Below are positions 1-9,030 of a stretch of DNA of 59,285 nt, in pieces. The notes beneath the pieces were generated by a model that was given only the letters and a program-made list of their open reading frames with translations, did no database searches and was not told where the DNA came from. This DNA is from Bacteroidales bacterium. GTDB lineage: Bacteria > Bacteroidota > Bacteroidia > Bacteroidales > UBA932. The number at the start of each line of letters is the position of its first letter. Within the stretch, counting starts at the first letter, position 1. The translations under genes and the position numbers were made by a program. Location of the stretch: NCBI GenBank assembly GCA_015060405.1, contig SUYN01000017.1, positions 1 to 59,285 of the forward strand, written 5' to 3'.

Positions 1-40
1 TTTGGCAGACGCTGCCCGTGAAGGTGGCTTAATTTTCTAA
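1..40 (+). CDS. rplR: Large ribosomal subunit protein L18, 3' end only
   Basis: The first bases read in frame as LADAAREGGLIF followed by TAA at 38-40. This is the usual L18 C-terminus, and L18 normally sits directly upstream of rpsE in the spc operon. Only 12 residues lie in the window. L18 binds 5S rRNA in the central protuberance of the 50S subunit. The identification rests on the short tail plus position, and both agree. Confidence 0.85.
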   Translation, partial: LADAAREGGLIF

Positions 41-46
41 GAGACT

Positions 47-565
47 ATGGCAAATACAAATGTTAAAAGAGTAAAGACATCTGACCTTGAGCTTAAGGAC
101 AGATTGGTAGCCATCCAGAGAGTGACCAAGGTTACTAAGGGTGGTCGTCACTTCAGCTTTGCAGCGATTGTTGTAGTTGGTGACGAGAACGGCGTTGTAG
201 GCTATGGTCTTGGAAAAGCTAACGAGGTTACAACTGCTATTTCAAAGGGTATCGAGGATGCAAAGAAGAATCTCGTGAAGATTCCTATCCTCAACAAGAC
301 TATCCCTCACGAGCAGGAGGCAAAGTTCGGCGGTGCAAGAGTATTCATGAAGCCGGCTGCGCCTGGTACAGGAGTTAAGGCGGGTGGTGCGATGCGTGCT
401 GTCTTCGAGTCAGTAGGTGTTCACAACGTGCTTGCTAAGTCAAAAGGTTCATCTAACCCTCACAACCTCGTGAAGGCAACTGTTGCCGCACTTGTTGAGA
501 TGAGAGATGCCTACACTGTAGCTGGACTCCGTGGTATTCCTATGAGCAGAGTATTTAAAGGTTAA
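47..565 (+). CDS. rpsE: Small ribosomal subunit protein S5
   Basis: This 172-residue protein has the S5 double-stranded RNA-binding N-terminal half, including the [15 protein letters not shown] strand-loop, and the C-terminal half with [13 protein letters not shown] and the [11 protein letters not shown] motif. S5 sits at the mRNA entry and decoding side of the 30S subunit and contributes to accuracy. It starts 6 bp after rplR and its stop overlaps the Shine-Dalgarno sequence of rpmD, as expected inside the spc operon. The length is normal for the family. Confidence 0.98.
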   Translation: MANTNVKRVKTSDLELKDRLVAIQRVTKVTKGGRHFSFAAIVVVGDENGVVGYGLGKANEVTTAISKGIEDAKKNLVKIPILNKTIPHEQEAKFGGARVFMKPAAPGTGVKAGGAMRAVFESVGVHNVLAKSKGSSNPHNLVKATVAALVEMRDAYTVAGLRGIPMSRVFKG

Positions 566-579
566 GGAGGACACTAGAA

Positions 580-759
580 ATGGCAAAACTTAAGATAACT
601 CAGATCAAGAGCAAGAGTGGTGCTACCAAGAGACAGATCGCAAACCTCGAGTCTCTCGGCATTCACAGAATGCATCATACTGTAGAGGTAGAGCTTACTC
701 CAGTTACCAAAGGAATGGTAGAGAAGGTTCTTCACCTTGTTAAAGTAGAGGAAATTTAA
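580..759 (+). CDS. rpmD: Large ribosomal subunit protein L30
   Basis: This is a short gene of 59 codons beginning MAKLKITQIKSKSG and ending VKVEEI before TAA at 757-759. It has the compact L30 fold signature, with a conserved region around LESLGIHRMHHTVE. It lies between rpsE and rplO, the invariant position of rpmD. A strong AAGGAGG at 564-570 lies 9 nt before the ATG. That is notable in a phylum where Shine-Dalgarno sequences are usually weak or absent. Confidence 0.97.
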   Translation: MAKLKITQIKSKSGATKRQIANLESLGIHRMHHTVEVELTPVTKGMVEKVLHLVKVEEI

Positions 760-775
760 ATAGGAGGACAGACAG

Positions 776-1222
776 ATGAAATTAAATAATCTTACACCTG
801 CTGCCGGATCTAAAGGCAGAGAGAAGAGAATCGGTCGTGGTGAGGGCTCAGGTCACGGTGGAACATCTACACGTGGTCACAAGGGTGCTCAGGCTCGTTC
901 AGGTTACTCTCGTAAGCTCGGCTTCGAGGGAGGTCAGATGCCTATCCAGAGAAGACTTCCTAAGTTCGGTTTTACTAATCCTACAAGAGTTGAGTACAAG
1001 GGTATCAACGTTTCTACCCTCCAGACTCTCGCAGAGACTAACAATCTTACAGTAATCACTGTAGATACACTCCGCGAAGCAGGATTCATCAACAAGAACC
1101 AGCTTGTAAAGATTCTTGGTAATGGTGAGCTCTCAGCTAAATTGGAAGTATCAGCAAATGCATTCTCAAAGTCAGCGATCGCTAAGATCGAGGCTGTGGG
1201 CGGTACTGCAACAACAATCTAA
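776..1222 (+). CDS. rplO: Large ribosomal subunit protein L15
   Basis: The 148-residue protein has the glycine- and arginine-rich N-terminal extension of L15 (GRGEGSGHGGTSTRGHKG), which threads into 23S rRNA, followed by a globular domain with GFEGGQMPIQRRLPKFGF. L15 is a late 50S assembly protein. A TAGGAGG element at 761-767 lies 8 nt upstream of the ATG. secY follows after 5 bp, so the two are almost certainly cotranscribed. Confidence 0.98.
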   Translation: MKLNNLTPAAGSKGREKRIGRGEGSGHGGTSTRGHKGAQARSGYSRKLGFEGGQMPIQRRLPKFGFTNPTRVEYKGINVSTLQTLAETNNLTVITVDTLREAGFINKNQLVKILGNGELSAKLEVSANAFSKSAIAKIEAVGGTATTI

Positions 1223-1227
1223 TAAAG

Positions 1228-2568
1228 ATGAAGAAACTTATCCAGACAATCAAGAACATCTTTAAGATTGAAGAGCTCCGTACGAGAATCCTTTATACTC
1301 TCGGACTGCTCGTGATCTATCGTCTCGGAAGCTTTATTGTGCTTCCGGGCATAGATTCTGCGCAGCTTGCCAACCTCCAGCAGTCATCTTCTGAGGGTCT
1401 TGTAGGACTCCTGAATATGTTCTCTGGTGGAGCATTCGGTAACGCTTCAATCTTTGCGCTGGGAGTGATGCCATACATCTCGGCATCAATCGTGATCCAG
1501 CTTCTTGGTGTTTTCGTCCCTTACTTCAGGAAACTCCAGATGGAGGGCGAAAGCGGACGCCGCAAGATGAATCAGTACACAAGGTATCTGACCATTCTGA
1601 TCATCTGCATCCAGGGTCCAGCCTATATGGCTAATCTTCACCAGCAGATTCCAGCTTCAGCATTCCTTGCTGTAAACCAGCTCGGTTGGAGCAACTTCTG
1701 GTTCAATCTCGTATCGACATTCATCCTTCTCGGAGGTACAATGTTCGTAATGTGGCTCGGTGAGCGCATCACTGACCGCGGTATCGGTAACGGTATCTCA
1801 CTTATCATCATGGTGGGTATCATTGCACGTCTTCCATTCGCATTCATTGCGGAGTTCCTTGAGAAGTGGTCAGCAAATGCCGGTGGCGGTATCCTTATCT
1901 TCATCGTTGAGCTCGTGATCCTCTTCTTCGTGTTCGTGGCAGGTATCGCTCTTCTCCAGGCTGTGAGAAAGGTTCCTGTACAGTATGCAAAGAGAGTGAT
2001 CGGCAACAAGCAGTATGGCGGCGTACGTCAGTACATCCCTATGAAGCTCAACGCTGCCGGTGTGATGCCTATCATCTTTGCACAGGCTCTCATGCTGTTC
2101 CCGCTTATCTTCTCCCGCTTTGATGCGACAAGAGGTTTCGCGGCTACAATGAGCAACTATACCGGTTTCTGGTATAACTTCACATTCGCAATCCTCGTAG
2201 TACTCTTTACATATTTCTATACTGCAGTCACTGTAAACCCTACAATGATGGCAGAGGATATGAGAAAGAACGGTGGTTTCATCCCAGGTGTGAAGCCAGG
2301 CAAGAAGACTGCAGATTACCTTGACTCGATCATGTCAAGAGTGACTCTCCCAGGTTCGATCTTCCTTGCTCTCATCGCGATTCTCCCTGCATTCGCAATG
2401 CTTTGCGGTGTCAACAACCAGTTCGCAAGTTTCTACGGAGGTACTTCCCTCCTCATCCTTGTGGGCGTTGTGCTCGACACACTCCAGCAGATCGAGAGCC
2501 ACCTTCTCATGCGTCACTATGACGGACTTATGAAGACCGGTCGCCTGAAAGGACGTTCCGGAATGTAA
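1228..2568 (+). CDS. secY: Protein translocase subunit SecY
   Basis: This 446-residue membrane protein has about ten hydrophobic segments and forms the central channel of the Sec translocon in the inner membrane. Recognisable SecY features are the N-terminal TM1 and plug region (YRLGSFIVLPGID), the loop GERITDRGIGNGISL, and the cytosolic loop ending in GIRPGK-like VKPGKKTADYLD. It lies between rplO and map, the conserved spc operon order. Given the secreted proteins and lipoproteins encoded here, it is the export route for most of the window's products. Confidence 0.98.
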   Translation: MKKLIQTIKNIFKIEELRTRILYTLGLLVIYRLGSFIVLPGIDSAQLANLQQSSSEGLVGLLNMFSGGAFGNASIFALGVMPYISASIVIQLLGVFVPYFRKLQMEGESGRRKMNQYTRYLTILIICIQGPAYMANLHQQIPASAFLAVNQLGWSNFWFNLVSTFILLGGTMFVMWLGERITDRGIGNGISLIIMVGIIARLPFAFIAEFLEKWSANAGGGILIFIVELVILFFVFVAGIALLQAVRKVPVQYAKRVIGNKQYGGVRQYIPMKLNAAGVMPIIFAQALMLFPLIFSRFDATRGFAATMSNYTGFWYNFTFAILVVLFTYFYTAVTVNPTMMAEDMRKNGGFIPGVKPGKKTADYLDSIMSRVTLPGSIFLALIAILPAFAMLCGVNNQFASFYGGTSLLILVGVVLDTLQQIESHLLMRHYDGLMKTGRLKGRSGM

Positions 2569-2589
2569 TCTCGAAAAAGTTCTTTGAAG

Positions 2590-3363
2590 ATGATAAGGCC
2601 GAAAACTGAAGGAGAGATAGCGCTGATGAAGGAAAACGGGATTCTCGTTTCCCGGACATTGGCTGAGGTCGGTAAGATTGTTGCCCCTGGTGTGACAACT
2701 CTCGAGTTGAATAGGGTAGCAGAGACCTTTATCCGTGACAACGGAGCTATACCGAGCTTCCTTGGTTATGAAGGCTTTCCCTATGCGCTCTGCATTTCTG
2801 TCAACGATGTTGTAGTACACGGTTTTCCGTCAGACTACGTCCTCAAGGAGGGTGACATCGTGTCAGTGGATTGCGGTACGTTATATAAAGGATATAATGG
2901 CGATTCAGCTTACACCTTCCCTGTAGGGGAGGTGGACGCTGAAACCCGCAAGCTCCTTGACGTTACCAAGGAATCACTGTACAGAGGAATCGCAGCGGCT
3001 GTAGCAGGGAACAGGACTGGTGATATAGGACACGCGGTGCAAACGTATGCGGAATCATTCGGGTTCTCCGTTGTCCGTGAACTTGAAGGACACGGAATCG
3101 GCAAGGAAATGCACGAAGGTCCGGGCGTACCGAATTACGGTCGCAGAGGATCCGGAGCAAGACTGACCGATGGAATGGTTATCTGTATCGAACCGATGAT
3201 CAATGCAGGTCAAAGAAATGTGTACTTAGCTAAAGATGGTTGGGCAGTACGCACATCGGACCGCAGGAAGTCAGCGCACTTCGAACTTACGGTTGTTGTC
3301 AGAAAAGGCCAGGCTGAGTTATTGTCTACCTTCGACTTTATAGAGAATAATGTTAAATTTTAA
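2590..3363 (+). CDS. map: Type I methionine aminopeptidase
   Basis: This 257-residue cytosolic metallopeptidase removes the initiator methionine from new proteins. The five metal ligands of the pita-bread fold are visible: Asp94 (SVDCG), Asp105 (NGDSAYT), His168 (EGHGIG), Glu201 (CIEPM) and Glu232 (HFELT). I chose the ATG at 2590. A TTG six bases upstream is in frame but gives no conserved residues. The length matches type I enzymes. It is in the usual secY-map-infA order. Confidence 0.97.
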   Translation: MIRPKTEGEIALMKENGILVSRTLAEVGKIVAPGVTTLELNRVAETFIRDNGAIPSFLGYEGFPYALCISVNDVVVHGFPSDYVLKEGDIVSVDCGTLYKGYNGDSAYTFPVGEVDAETRKLLDVTKESLYRGIAAAVAGNRTGDIGHAVQTYAESFGFSVVRELEGHGIGKEMHEGPGVPNYGRRGSGARLTDGMVICIEPMINAGQRNVYLAKDGWAVRTSDRRKSAHFELTVVVRKGQAELLSTFDFIENNVKF

Positions 3364-3374
3364 AGTGATTATCG

Positions 3375-3593
3375 ATGCCAAAGCAATCAGCAATTGAACA
3401 GGAAGGCGTTATCGTGGAGACACTTCCAAACGCAATGTTTAAAGTAGAACTCGAAAACGGCCACGTCATCATTGCCCACATTTCAGGCAAGATGAGGATG
3501 AACTACATCAAGATCCTGCCTGGTGACAGAGTTAAAGTTGAGATGTCACCATATGATTTAACAAAGGGAAGAATTTCTTTCAGATACAAATAA
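3375..3593 (+). CDS. infA: Translation initiation factor IF-1
   Basis: The 72-residue protein is a single S1/OB fold with the IF-1 signatures [20 protein letters not shown] and [20 protein letters not shown]-1 blocks the ribosomal A site during initiation and aids IF-2 and IF-3. It lies 11 bp after map and 12 bp before rpmJ, the standard arrangement. Confidence 0.98.
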   Translation: MPKQSAIEQEGVIVETLPNAMFKVELENGHVIIAHISGKMRMNYIKILPGDRVKVEMSPYDLTKGRISFRYK

Positions 3594-3605
3594 AACGATA
3601 AAGAA

Positions 3606-3722
3606 ATGAAAGTAAAAGCATCCATCAAGAAGCGCAGCGAAGATTGCAAGATCGTAAAGCGTAAAGGTCGCCTTTATGTGATCTGCAAGAAGAATCCTAA
3701 ATTCAAAATGCGCCAGGGATAA
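3606..3722 (+). CDS. rpmJ: Large ribosomal subunit protein L36 lacking a full zinc site
   Basis: The gene has 38 codons, starts [10 protein letters not shown] and ends KFKMRQG, the correct length for L36. Zinc-binding L36 proteins carry three Cys and one His. Here only Cys14 and Cys27 remain. The position of the first Cys is Ser11 and that of the His is Phe32, so zinc is probably not bound. Such zinc-less forms are known for this protein. The gene lies in its usual place between infA and rpsM. Confidence 0.96.
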   Translation: MKVKASIKKRSEDCKIVKRKGRLYVICKKNPKFKMRQG

Positions 3723-3758
3723 TTTTTTAGTTGTATAACAAATTAAGTAAAGATAATT

Positions 3759-4136
3759 ATGGCAAGAATAGCCGGTGTTGATTTACCTAACAACAAAAGA
3801 GGAGAGATAGGTCTTACCTATATCTTCGGTATCGGTCGCAGCTCAGCAAGGAAGATCCTTTCTCAGCTCGGAATTGATTACGATACAAAGGTTGGAGAGT
3901 GGAACGACGAGCAGATCGCTGGTATCCGTGGTGTTATCGCTGAGGAATACAAGATTGAAGGTGAGCTCCGTTCTTCTATCCAGATGAACATCAAACGTCT
4001 TATGGATATCGGTTGCTACAGAGGAATCCGTCATCGTATCGGCCTCCCTGTACGCGGACAGAGCACCAAGAACAATGCCCGTACAAGAAAGGGTAAGAAG
4101 AAAACTGTTGCAAACAAGAAGAAGGCAACTAAATAA
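3759..4136 (+). CDS. rpsM: Small ribosomal subunit protein S13
   Basis: This 125-residue protein has the N-terminal helix-two-turn-helix ([20 protein letters not shown]) and the C-terminal [14 protein letters not shown] motif followed by a basic tail rich in Lys. S13 is in the head of the 30S subunit and contacts the P-site tRNA and the 50S bridge. It heads the alpha operon genes rpsM-rpsK-rpsD-rpoA-rplQ, with no terminator visible between it and rpmJ. Confidence 0.98.
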   Translation: MARIAGVDLPNNKRGEIGLTYIFGIGRSSARKILSQLGIDYDTKVGEWNDEQIAGIRGVIAEEYKIEGELRSSIQMNIKRLMDIGCYRGIRHRIGLPVRGQSTKNNARTRKGKKKTVANKKKATK

Positions 4137-4148
4137 TCTAGATGAATT

Positions 4149-4538
4149 ATGGCAAAGAAAACTACATCAACTAAAAAGAGAGTTGTTAAGGTTGAAGCTT
4201 ATGGCGAAGCTCATATTTCATCAACCTTCAACAACGTTATCGTTACCCTTACTAACAGTATCGGTCAGGTAATCAGCTGGTCATCAGCTGGTAAGAGCGG
4301 TTTCAGAGGTTCAAAGAAGAACACTCCGTATGCAGCTCAGGTAGCAGCAGAGGATGCAGCAAAGACTGCTTACGATCTCGGTCTCCGCAAGGTTAAAGCA
4401 TATGTAAAGGGTCCTGGTGCCGGACGTGAGTCAGCTATCAGAACTATCCACGGTGCAGGTATCGAGGTTACAGAGATTGTCGACGTTACTCCAATGCCAC
4501 ACAATGGCTGCCGTCCAAAAGGTCGTCGTAAAGTTTAA
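4149..4538 (+). CDS. rpsK: Small ribosomal subunit protein S11
   Basis: This 129-residue protein has the S11 signatures [34 protein letters not shown] and the C-terminal [19 protein letters not shown]11 lies on the 30S platform near the E site and the Shine-Dalgarno helix. It starts 12 bp after rpsM. Confidence 0.98.
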   Translation: MAKKTTSTKKRVVKVEAYGEAHISSTFNNVIVTLTNSIGQVISWSSAGKSGFRGSKKNTPYAAQVAAEDAAKTAYDLGLRKVKAYVKGPGAGRESAIRTIHGAGIEVTEIVDVTPMPHNGCRPKGRRKV

Positions 4539-4568
4539 TTGTGGAACATTTTTAAAGAATAGATTACT

Positions 4569-5171
4569 ATGGCAAGATATACTGGACCAAGTACAAAGAT
4601 CGCACGTAAGTTCGGCGAGCCTATTTTCGGAACAGATAAGGACTTTGAGAAGAGAAATTATCCTCCGGGACAGCACGGTCTCGCAAGCAAGCGCAAGAAG
4701 AAATCAGAGTATGGAATTCAGCTTAAGGAGAAGCAGAAGGTTAAATATACTTACGGTCTTCTCGAGAAGCAGTTCCGCAACCTTTACGAGAAAGCTTCAC
4801 GCATGAAGGGTCAGAAGGGTGAGAACCTTATCATCCTCCTTGAGTCTCGTCTTGACAACCTCGTTTACCGTATGGGTATCGCTCCTACAAGAGCAGCAGC
4901 CCGTCAGCTCGTTTCTCATGCTCACATCACTCTCAACGGTGTTGTATGCAACATCCCTTCAGCTCTTGTAAAGCCAGGTGACGTTGTGGCGGTAAGAGAG
5001 CGTTCAAAGAGCCTTGAGGTCATCACTGCAAGTGTAGCTTCTGCAAGCAAGTACTCATGGATCGAGTTTGACGCAAAGGCTCTTACAGGTAAGTATCTCA
5101 ATGTTCCTGTACGTGCAGAGATCCCTGAGACAATCAACGAGCAGCTTATCGTCGAGTTGTACTCTAAGTAA
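4569..5171 (+). CDS. rpsD: Small ribosomal subunit protein S4
   Basis: This 200-residue protein is a primary 16S rRNA binding protein of the 30S body. An S4 RNA-binding domain is clear from [19 protein letters not shown] to [13 protein letters not shown]. The N-terminal region ([18 protein letters not shown]) lacks the zinc cysteines found in some S4 proteins, so this is the cysteine-free form. It lies between rpsK and rpoA. In other bacteria S4 represses its own operon; nothing in the leader here allows a call on that. Confidence 0.98.
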   Translation: MARYTGPSTKIARKFGEPIFGTDKDFEKRNYPPGQHGLASKRKKKSEYGIQLKEKQKVKYTYGLLEKQFRNLYEKASRMKGQKGENLIILLESRLDNLVYRMGIAPTRAAARQLVSHAHITLNGVVCNIPSALVKPGDVVAVRERSKSLEVITASVASASKYSWIEFDAKALTGKYLNVPVRAEIPETINEQLIVELYSK

Positions 5172-5199
5172 CAGTTAAACACCTTAATAAAGAATTTTT

Positions 5200-6207
5200 A
5201 TGGCAATCTTAGCATTTCAGAAGCCGGACAAGGTGATAATGCTCGAAGGAACAGACACCGTAGGCCGTTTCGAATTCAGACCACTGGAGCCTGGATACGG
5301 ACAGACTATCGGCAATGCTCTCCGTCGTATCTTATTGTCTTCTCTGGAAGGTTTTGCTATCACATCGATCAGGATTTCAGGTGTGGACCAGGAGTTCGCG
5401 ACTATCCCTGGCGTGATCGAGGGTATGCAGGACATCATCCTCAACCTCAAGCAGGTACGTTTCAAGAGAATGGTGGAGACTGTAGACTCAGAGGTGGCAA
5501 ATATCGTGATCAGCGGCAAGCAGGAGTTTACCGCAGAGGATATCTCAAAAGGATTGTCTTCTTTCAAGGTGCTTAACCCTGAACTGCACATCTGCTCTCT
5601 CGAGCCGGCTGTAAAACTTGAGATCACTCTTTCTGTGTCAAAGGGCCGCGGTTTCGTGCCTGCTGACGAGAACAGGGATCCGGAGTCTGTCATCGGAACC
5701 ATTCCGGTAGACGCAATCTATACTCCGATCAAGAATGTCAACTGGACTGTAGAGAACTGGCGTGTAGAGCAGAAGACCGACTACGAAAAGCTCAATCTGG
5801 AGATCGTTACCGACGGTTCGATTACTCCTAATGTGGCTCTTCAGGAGGCTGCAAACATCCTCATCTATCACTTCAAGCTGTTCACAGACGACAAGAAGCT
5901 TTCACTCGAGAGCTCGATCGAGGCTGAGTCAAAAGAGCTTGACGAGGAATCACTCCACATGAGACACCTTCTTCTCACCAAACTTTCAGACATGGGTCTT
6001 TCAGTAAGAGCTTACAACTGTCTGAAGGCTGCGGACATCGACACATTCGCTGACCTCGTATCATACTCAAGGGCTGAGCTCATGAAGTTCAGGAACTTCG
6101 GTAGGAAGTCGCTCAACGAGATCGATCTCCTTGTAGAGAAGATGAAGCTCTCATTCGGAATGGATGTAACCAAGTATAATATTGAACCTAAGAAAAAGAA
6201 CGTTTAA
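5200..6207 (+). CDS. rpoA: DNA-directed RNA polymerase subunit alpha
   Basis: This 335-residue alpha subunit has an N-terminal assembly domain ([31 protein letters not shown]), a linker, and a C-terminal helix-hairpin-helix domain ([31 protein letters not shown]) that contacts upstream DNA and regulators. The dimer nucleates RNA polymerase assembly. It sits in the alpha operon 28 bp after rpsD and 5 bp before rplQ. Confidence 0.98.
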   Translation: MAILAFQKPDKVIMLEGTDTVGRFEFRPLEPGYGQTIGNALRRILLSSLEGFAITSIRISGVDQEFATIPGVIEGMQDIILNLKQVRFKRMVETVDSEVANIVISGKQEFTAEDISKGLSSFKVLNPELHICSLEPAVKLEITLSVSKGRGFVPADENRDPESVIGTIPVDAIYTPIKNVNWTVENWRVEQKTDYEKLNLEIVTDGSITPNVALQEAANILIYHFKLFTDDKKLSLESSIEAESKELDEESLHMRHLLLTKLSDMGLSVRAYNCLKAADIDTFADLVSYSRAELMKFRNFGRKSLNEIDLLVEKMKLSFGMDVTKYNIEPKKKNV

Positions 6208-6212
6208 GCAAT

Positions 6213-6683
6213 ATGAGGCACAATAAAGCAATCAATCATCTTGGTCGTAAGAGCGGTCACCGCAAGGCGCTGCTTGCCAATATGGCTACATCACTCATTC
6301 TCCACAAGAGAATCCAGACAACTGTAGCAAAGGCTAAGGCACTCAAGATGTATGTAGAACCTCTTATCACAAAGTCAAAAGAGGACACTACTCACTCTCG
6401 TCGTGTTGTATTCAGCTACCTCAAGAACAAGGAGGCTGTTACAGAGCTCTTCCGCACTATTGCTCCAAAGATCGCTGATCGTCCAGGCGGATACACTCGC
6501 GTGTTGAAGACTGGTTTCCGTCAGGGTGACGGAGCTGACATGGCTCTCATCGAGCTCGTAGACTTCAACGAGGCAGCTCTTGCTTCAGCTCCTAAGAAGG
6601 CAGCTAAGAAGGCAACTCGTCGTAGCTCTAAGAAGGCTGTTGAGGCTGCTCCTGCTGATGTTGAGACTCCAGCAGCTGAGTAA
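6213..6683 (+). CDS. rplQ: Large ribosomal subunit protein L17 with a basic alanine/lysine tail
   Basis: This 156-residue protein begins with the typical L17 motif [20 protein letters not shown] and has the conserved [17 protein letters not shown] segment. The core ends near residue 128. A low-complexity tail of Ala, Lys, Arg and then Glu follows to residue 156, longer than the short proteobacterial L17 and common in this phylum. It is the last gene of the superoperon; the terminator lies 40 bp downstream. Confidence 0.97.
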   Translation: MRHNKAINHLGRKSGHRKALLANMATSLILHKRIQTTVAKAKALKMYVEPLITKSKEDTTHSRRVVFSYLKNKEAVTELFRTIAPKIADRPGGYTRVLKTGFRQGDGADMALIELVDFNEAALASAPKKAAKKATRRSSKKAVEAAPADVETPAAE

Positions 6684-6723
6684 TAAGACGAAAGTCGCGC
6701 GGCTTTGTCCGCAATCCGATAAG

Positions 6724-6786
6724 ATGGATGATTCCTATCATTGTAATGTTTTGATAGCATTACAATTGGAGAATCATCCATTTTTA
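6724..6786 (+). terminator. Rho-independent terminator of the ribosomal superoperon
   Basis: The two arms of 6724-6734 and 6771-6781 pair perfectly over 11 bp (ATGGATGATTC with its complement). An inner stem, 6740-6748 with 6758-6766, pairs over 9 bp (ATTGTAATG). A T-rich run follows immediately at 6781-6786. The position just after rplQ fits the end of the spc/alpha transcript. Confidence 0.85.
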
Positions 6787-6826
6787 TTATATTGCATCCT
6801 GATTCGAACTGCATACATTCTATCCC

Positions 6827-9010
6827 ATGACCTGTTACAGACATATCATCCTGTTTCTCGTTTCGTTGCTTCTTGCCTCATGCGGACTTGAGGATATGCC
6901 ACCTGTCCCGGACACACCGGATACCCCGGACGTTCCGGAGGTTGTAATTCCGGATGTACCTTCCGACGACGTCATGACATGGGACGAATCGTATTTCTAT
7001 CTTCCGGAGCCGTCAGATGACGGCTGGATACATATCACAAGACCGGAGGAACTGGCTTTTCTCCTTCATTCAGGAACACCATCCGCCACAAAGGTGAGAC
7101 TGGACTGTGACATGGACATGTCATATATGCCGGAATCCGTGTCAGATGCCCTGACCTCTGCTGAAGCAAACTTCATGTCCCTTACTCTTGACGGTGCAGG
7201 TCATAAGGTCAGCAATTTCAAGGCCGGAGCATTCTTGCCTTCTGCATCAGACCTTCGTGTGAGGGATCTGGTCATTGAAGGAGCTTCAATATCTTCAGCA
7301 GCTTCAGCCGGTGCTGTGGTCAACACCCTGAAGGGCAGTGCTGAGTTTGTAAACATTAGTGTCATAGCATCATCAGTGAATGCTTCAGACGGCAATGCGG
7401 GAGGAATAGCTGGCACCATGTCCAGAATGTCAGAACAGGATAGAAGCGAAGAAACAGACGTGTCTTTTCAGGGATGTTCGGTTGTCTCTTCATCCGTATG
7501 TTCCAGCGGTGCAACAGGGGTCATGGTAGGACTCCTCAACGGCTATGACTACAGGGAAAGGCTGTCATTCGATGAGGAATGCAGCGCTTCGGACGTGACC
7601 CTGACAGAGTGTGGAGGCCTTTATGCTGAAGGAAACGAGAGCCAGTGGCAGGAAGATGTGGACTTTTCTCAGTTTGACAACTTCCTCGGCGATGAGAAAT
7701 ATAAGAGGGGAACGGTCATGTACGGTGAAAATAGGTTTGTCCCCCAGTGGGATGGAAACACCCGGGTGCAGCCGCTTGAGGCGGAGCCTGACTATGACGG
7801 ATGGCCGTCAGGCACAGTCATATATTCCGCCTATGACCTTGCATCCCTTCAGGGAAAGTCCTGTCGTACAGGAGGATATTACCTCCTTGCAGACGTGGAT
7901 ATGGGAGGAGATGAGGGCATCGTCTTTCAGAGCATATCCGACATCACTTCCATCAATGGAGTGAAGAAAGAAAGAATGTCAGTCCCGCAGGAGGACCTTT
8001 CTTCTGAAGACAACCACACTATTTATAATGTAAAGGTGGTGATGCCTGAACATGTCTATCCCGGTGCAGCCTTCATCCTGTGTGCGGTAGAGCCGGGCAC
8101 CAGACACATGAATCTGAATTTTGTCGGCGCAGATATCTACAACGGCATAAATCTTCAGGAAGGTGATCTCCAGCATGGCAATGCCTATGCAGGTACTTTG
8201 GTCTCTATGGTAGAGTCAGACTGCACTTACACAGCTGTCAATGTCCATTGCTGTTCAGGCGTTGTCGAGGCCGTGTGCAAGATGGGTGGTCTGATAGGGC
8301 ATGTGTGCGGTGATTCGGATGTGATAAATTGTTCTGTACATGACTATCTCATCAGAAACAGCCGGACTGGAATAGTCGAGGAATATAAGATGGGGCCTGT
8401 CTATGCTGAGAATAATCTTTATCAGGCCTATGGCTCCCAATGGTGGTACACCGAGGGCGATGCAGGAGGACTTATAGGTTTCATAGCTGCAATCAAAGTA
8501 GGGGACGCGTATATCAAGGACTGCTCGGTCACAGACACTAAGATTGACTGTTACGGAAGCGAGGACAAGCATGTGCCGATCTCTGTTTACATTTGGCGCA
8601 AGGAGAACTACATCAGCGGTCCGGAGGGTTTCTATTTTCTGGCGGAATTTTCTACCTTGGTGGCAGGACGTCATGTCAATCAGTTCATCGGGGCGATTGA
8701 TTCCGATTTCTCTTCGGACATGTTTGTAATAGAGGACTATCATGTCAGCGGCAACACTTATTTCGGTGTGCCGGCCGACAGCACAGACGACTACAGTCAC
8801 CAGTATGCCCAAGGAAGTTATTGCGAAGCCCTGGGATGTGCCTATTATATAGGGCTTGATATTGTCATTGCCGGCGTCGATCTGGGACATTTCGGCAATT
8901 ATCCCGGAACATTGAAGTTCAGGCCTCGTGGAGGGGAGTGGACCATAGTGACTGAAGCCCCGGGTGAAGGCATGAGCATGGCCTGGACAGGAGGGGGCCT
9001 TGAATTGTGA
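6827..9010 (+). CDS. Large surface lipoprotein with GLUG-like repeats
   Basis: This 727-residue protein starts with a lipoprotein signal (lipobox LLASC, Cys19) followed by a proline/aspartate-rich spacer at residues 26-50 that would lift the rest off the membrane. The body contains recurring glycine-hydrophobic motifs such as AGGIAGTMS, TGVMVGLLN, MGGLIGHVCG and AGGLIGFIAA, which resemble the GLUG repeats of bacterial surface adhesins with a beta-helical fold. No catalytic motif is recognised. It starts 41 bp after the superoperon terminator and its stop overlaps the start region of the next reading frame, so the two lipoproteins are probably coexpressed. Function unknown; adhesion or glycan binding is a guess from the repeats. 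Confidence 0.8.
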   Translation: MTCYRHIILFLVSLLLASCGLEDMPPVPDTPDTPDVPEVVIPDVPSDDVMTWDESYFYLPEPSDDGWIHITRPEELAFLLHSGTPSATKVRLDCDMDMSYMPESVSDALTSAEANFMSLTLDGAGHKVSNFKAGAFLPSASDLRVRDLVIEGASISSAASAGAVVNTLKGSAEFVNISVIASSVNASDGNAGGIAGTMSRMSEQDRSEETDVSFQGCSVVSSSVCSSGATGVMVGLLNGYDYRERLSFDEECSASDVTLTECGGLYAEGNESQWQEDVDFSQFDNFLGDEKYKRGTVMYGENRFVPQWDGNTRVQPLEAEPDYDGWPSGTVIYSAYDLASLQGKSCRTGGYYLLADVDMGGDEGIVFQSISDITSINGVKKERMSVPQEDLSSEDNHTIYNVKVVMPEHVYPGAAFILCAVEPGTRHMNLNFVGADIYNGINLQEGDLQHGNAYAGTLVSMVESDCTYTAVNVHCCSGVVEAVCKMGGLIGHVCGDSDVINCSVHDYLIRNSRTGIVEEYKMGPVYAENNLYQAYGSQWWYTEGDAGGLIGFIAAIKVGDAYIKDCSVTDTKIDCYGSEDKHVPISVYIWRKENYISGPEGFYFLAEFSTLVAGRHVNQFIGAIDSDFSSDMFVIEDYHVSGNTYFGVPADSTDDYSHQYAQGSYCEALGCAYYIGLDIVIAGVDLGHFGNYPGTLKFRPRGGEWTIVTEAPGEGMSMAWTGGGLEL

Positions 9011-9030
9011 TAAGGAATAATTTAAGATAT

